The notes under the pieces: generated by a model
Databases searched by the model: none
What the model saw: only the letters and a program-made list of their open reading frames with translations
What the model was told of the DNA's origin: nothing
Shown here: one piece after another, positions 39,385 through 41,630 of the stretch
Layout: every line of letters begins with the position of its first letter
Position numbering within the stretch: the stretch's first letter is position 1
Program-made: the position numbers and the translations under genes
Source: a virus
Direction: 5' to 3' (one strand)
Length of the DNA stretch: 41,630 nt
Virus record (IMG/VR): IMGVR_UViG_3300024259_000075
Span: 1 to 41,630 of that record

Positions 39385-41583
39385 CTAATTATAACTCACT
39401 TTACCTTTATGTTTCTTAGCTATATTTTGACGTTTTCTTATTTGTTTATTCCTTTCCAAATTACCGCAAATCACACTTGACCCTGCAACCTGTGATGCAA
39501 CATATGCAATAACGCCAGCATCTAATAAGTCATTTTTATAACCTACGCGCAAATCCCATGTATAATAATCATGTACATCACCGCGCACGAACTCTGTTAA
39601 TATTTCCGAACAAATATGTTCGGCTAATTTCTTGTGCTGTTTTTTCTCCTTTCCATAAATCGATATACTACCCGGTGCACCCGGTGCGCTTAAAAAAGCC
39701 TTTTGATATCTCATGCGCCATATATCTGAATTATGCACAATTACTTGGCCATCATCCATATTAACAAATTTTGTTTTAAACCAGTTTTCACCAATCTTGC
39801 CTATAGTGCGCGTAGGATTATATCCTTTATTATATCTTCCGCGCGAACACATAACAGGAACAGGCATACTCATATTCAATTGTCTGCATACATTAAATAC
39901 TACTTTCATCCATGTACCACCGCAGTCAACTAATATGCCATCAATATTTTTTTGTCCTCCTTTCTGTATAAAACGTTTAATATTTACTAACTCATCTATT
40001 AATTGATATACACCTTGATATATCGCTTGTGCTTCCGTGGTTCCGCTCGTTTTTTTAGAATCGAATAAATAATCGTTATCATGTCCTGGGTATTTACCAT
40101 AATCAACTATATAACCAGTACCGTCATTAGTACTAGCTATGACCTGATAATGCAACCCAATATAGTTAATATCAATACCAACTGTAAGAAAATTGCAATT
40201 ATCAGGGACAATGTATCTATCATAACTATTCAACCTCTTTAATACTATTTCTTCATTAACTTCATATATACTTTGAACGCGTGAAACTGGATCATTCTGA
40301 AATTCTGCATAAAATGCTTCTTCGCCACGCTCGATTAATAAATTTTCAATATGCTGCAGCGCGCTTATTTCGGTAGGATATTTACGTTCATCCCATGCAA
40401 CTATAGCTCCAGCATCCATTGCCACGCGATTGGATATATAAAATTGATTTGCTTTAGCGCCTTGATCGCCGTCTAAAATACCCTCATTGCGCAAGTCGGC
40501 ATATTCGCGCCATAATGTTTTTTGCGTGTCAGGGAATTTATAAATTAATTTGGCTGTTTCGCCCTGCCACTGTGGATTCTTCTGATGATCTAACAAGCGC
40601 GCAGATAAGTCATTGCGATGGATGATGGTGCAAAGCATAAAACCAGCAATCTGCTTTTTATGTCCTGCAAGACCAAGCACCGCGCTATTTATTAAAGATT
40701 CACGTTTATCACATTGTGAAGGACTTACTGCGCTCTCATCAGTCTGACAATCATCTAACAGCGCGAGGTCTGGACGCATGACTTCGCCATCCGTTTTCTT
40801 ATGTTTCATGCCGCGCAAGTTTCCGGTCAATCCGCGACATTCTAAGATTGTACCACTTGCTGCGCTGCCCCCAATTGTAGGAAATACAATCTTATCTGTT
40901 TTGTAATCTATAAATGTGCGAACACCTCCACCGTAGGTCTGCCCCTTACAGCGCAAGCTAATACCTTCTAATTTTTGAAATGGATAACATACTTCTGGAA
41001 AATCTTCGCACAAGAGATCATTTGTCTCTAATTCAATTTTTATACTAGCCAGTAAATCCTGCGCGGCAATCGCGCTTGATCCAATCAATACAGGATATTT
41101 ACGATAACCATATAATGTTGCCCAAATTGTCGCGCCCTCAATCACACTAGTCTTACCGCTACCACGCGGCATCGCAATTGAAAATAAACCACCGGATAAA
41201 ATACACTTTTCAATCTTGCGTATTACTGTAATATGATCTTTGCTCCATTCAAGTATATATGTTTCTTCCATATACGTTTTTAAAAAACATGCCAAATCTT
41301 GGGAACAACGCGCGCGCCGTTCAGGATCTTTAACAGGGGGGATGTTTCCAATATCTTTTGTTTCCGCATATTTCGCTTTGATCAATGCATTACGTTTATC
41401 GCGATTGTAAGAATCTTTATTTTCTTTATCCGCGTAAAATATCTGCCACGCGTTACCTTTTTTGGAAACTTTCATTTTTCCCAAATTAGGAATCTCAATA
41501 ATACCATCCACATTTTTACGACAATATTCAGTAAGACGGTGTGTCGTTAATTTACAAGTTCTAGCTGCTTCTTGAACATTCAC
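39385..41583 (-). CDS. Terminase large subunit (packaging ATPase-nuclease)
   Basis: The ATPase has Walker A SIAMPRGSGKTSVIE (residues 136-150) and Walker B DLALLDDCQ, followed by the coupling motif around LCTIIH. The C-terminal nuclease has three acidic positions: GIDINYIG, ILVDCGGTWM and the KNDLLDAGVIAYVAS end. It drives DNA into the prohead and cuts the concatemer. At 732 residues it is long for a terminase; the extra 100 or so N-terminal residues include a probable helix-turn-helix (VQEAARTCKLTTHRLTEYCR). The start is a GTG at 41583 with AAAGGG seven bases upstream; an in-frame stop lies just before it. Confidence 0.92.
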   Translation of the reverse strand: MNVQEAARTCKLTTHRLTEYCRKNVDGIIEIPNLGKMKVSKKGNAWQIFYADKENKDSYNRDKRNALIKAKYAETKDIGNIPPVKDPERRARCSQDLACFLKTYMEETYILEWSKDHITVIRKIEKCILSGGLFSIAMPRGSGKTSVIEGATIWATLYGYRKYPVLIGSSAIAAQDLLASIKIELETNDLLCEDFPEVCYPFQKLEGISLRCKGQTYGGGVRTFIDYKTDKIVFPTIGGSAASGTILECRGLTGNLRGMKHKKTDGEVMRPDLALLDDCQTDESAVSPSQCDKRESLINSAVLGLAGHKKQIAGFMLCTIIHRNDLSARLLDHQKNPQWQGETAKLIYKFPDTQKTLWREYADLRNEGILDGDQGAKANQFYISNRVAMDAGAIVAWDERKYPTEISALQHIENLLIERGEEAFYAEFQNDPVSRVQSIYEVNEEIVLKRLNSYDRYIVPDNCNFLTVGIDINYIGLHYQVIASTNDGTGYIVDYGKYPGHDNDYLFDSKKTSGTTEAQAIYQGVYQLIDELVNIKRFIQKGGQKNIDGILVDCGGTWMKVVFNVCRQLNMSMPVPVMCSRGRYNKGYNPTRTIGKIGENWFKTKFVNMDDGQVIVHNSDIWRMRYQKAFLSAPGAPGSISIYGKEKKQHKKLAEHICSEILTEFVRGDVHDYYTWDLRVGYKNDLLDAGVIAYVASQVAGSSVICGNLERNKQIRKRQNIAKKHKGKVSYN

Positions 41584-41586
41584 TAT

Positions 41587-41630
41587 TTAACCCTTTGGAA
41601 GATATTTAAAAATTTTCATTTCCTCGCGAC
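41587..41630 (-). CDS. C-terminal fragment of an upstream gene
   Basis: This open frame enters at the right edge and ends REEMKIFKYLPKG at a TAA three bases before the terminase start codon. It is probably the end of the gene before terminase, perhaps the small terminase subunit, which is otherwise absent here. Only 14 codons are visible. Confidence 0.4.
   Translation of the reverse strand, partial: REEMKIFKYLPKG

Noticed and set aside
1-41630. tRNA or rRNA genes
   Set aside because: No cloverleaf with a plausible TTCGANNC arm or ribosomal sequence was noticed by eye; a covariance-model scan would be needed to exclude an atypical tRNA.

Overview
The window is a 41.6 kb stretch of a very AT-rich tailed-phage genome or prophage (Caudoviricetes, probably a siphovirus). 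Almost every gene reads leftward on the minus strand, packed into operons with ATGA or TAATG overlaps. Clear AGGAG ribosome sites and TTGACA/TATAAT promoters point to a bacterial host with ordinary sigma-70 and Shine-Dalgarno signals. A small lipoprotein and a membrane/coiled-coil protein in the lysis position hint at a Gram-negative host. No integrase, DNA polymerase, endolysin or tRNA was seen, so the genome probably continues beyond both ends.

Read in the direction of transcription (right to left), 41.6-32.9 kb is packaging and head: large terminase, portal, protease/scaffold, two related decoration proteins (one carrying fibre-like repeats) and the major capsid protein, followed by a strong terminator. 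Then 32.9-19.5 kb holds head-tail joining, tail and fibre genes. These include a tail-assembly chaperone whose C-terminal part is reachable only by a -1 frameshift on an A10 run, a short tape measure, and large receptor-side proteins with LamG-like, beta-helix and AELNLLDG-repeat modules. A probable lysis/DUF1353 cassette lies at 19.4-18.5 kb. A new sigma-70 promoter at 18.4 kb starts the early/replication operon (18.4-10.9 kb): small zinc proteins, an MgtC-like membrane protein, a HAD phosphatase, a dNMP kinase, an XRE regulator, RecT-like annealase, PD-(D/E)XK nuclease, SSB-like protein, ERCC4 nuclease and primase-helicase, ending in a terminator at 10.85 kb. A 420 bp AT-rich gap follows, with a possible DnaA box and repeats.

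The standout region is 10.0-1.0 kb. Downstream of its own promoter lies an operon encoding a PrkA-type AAA+ protein, a ClpP-like serine peptidase, a YeaH/YhbH-type VWA protein (DUF444), SpoVR, and a second, divergent PrkA. A small protein, an HExxH metalloprotease-like protein and a metallophosphoesterase follow. PrkA, YeaH/YhbH and SpoVR are the three partners of a conserved bacterial stress, starvation and sporulation system. Here a complete set sits in a phage, with a duplicated ATPase and a built-in peptidase gene. I think this is the system of most interest: a candidate phage-borne kinase/unfoldase-protease complex that could reprogramme host stress physiology.

Other non-standard signals are a candidate plus-strand small RNA (about 16337-16400), a shared palindromic element at early promoters, a near-duplicate pair of putative late promoters (38.9 and 32.9 kb), and a frame-breaking tandem duplication at the left edge. 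All functions are inferred from reading the sequence; no database search was run.
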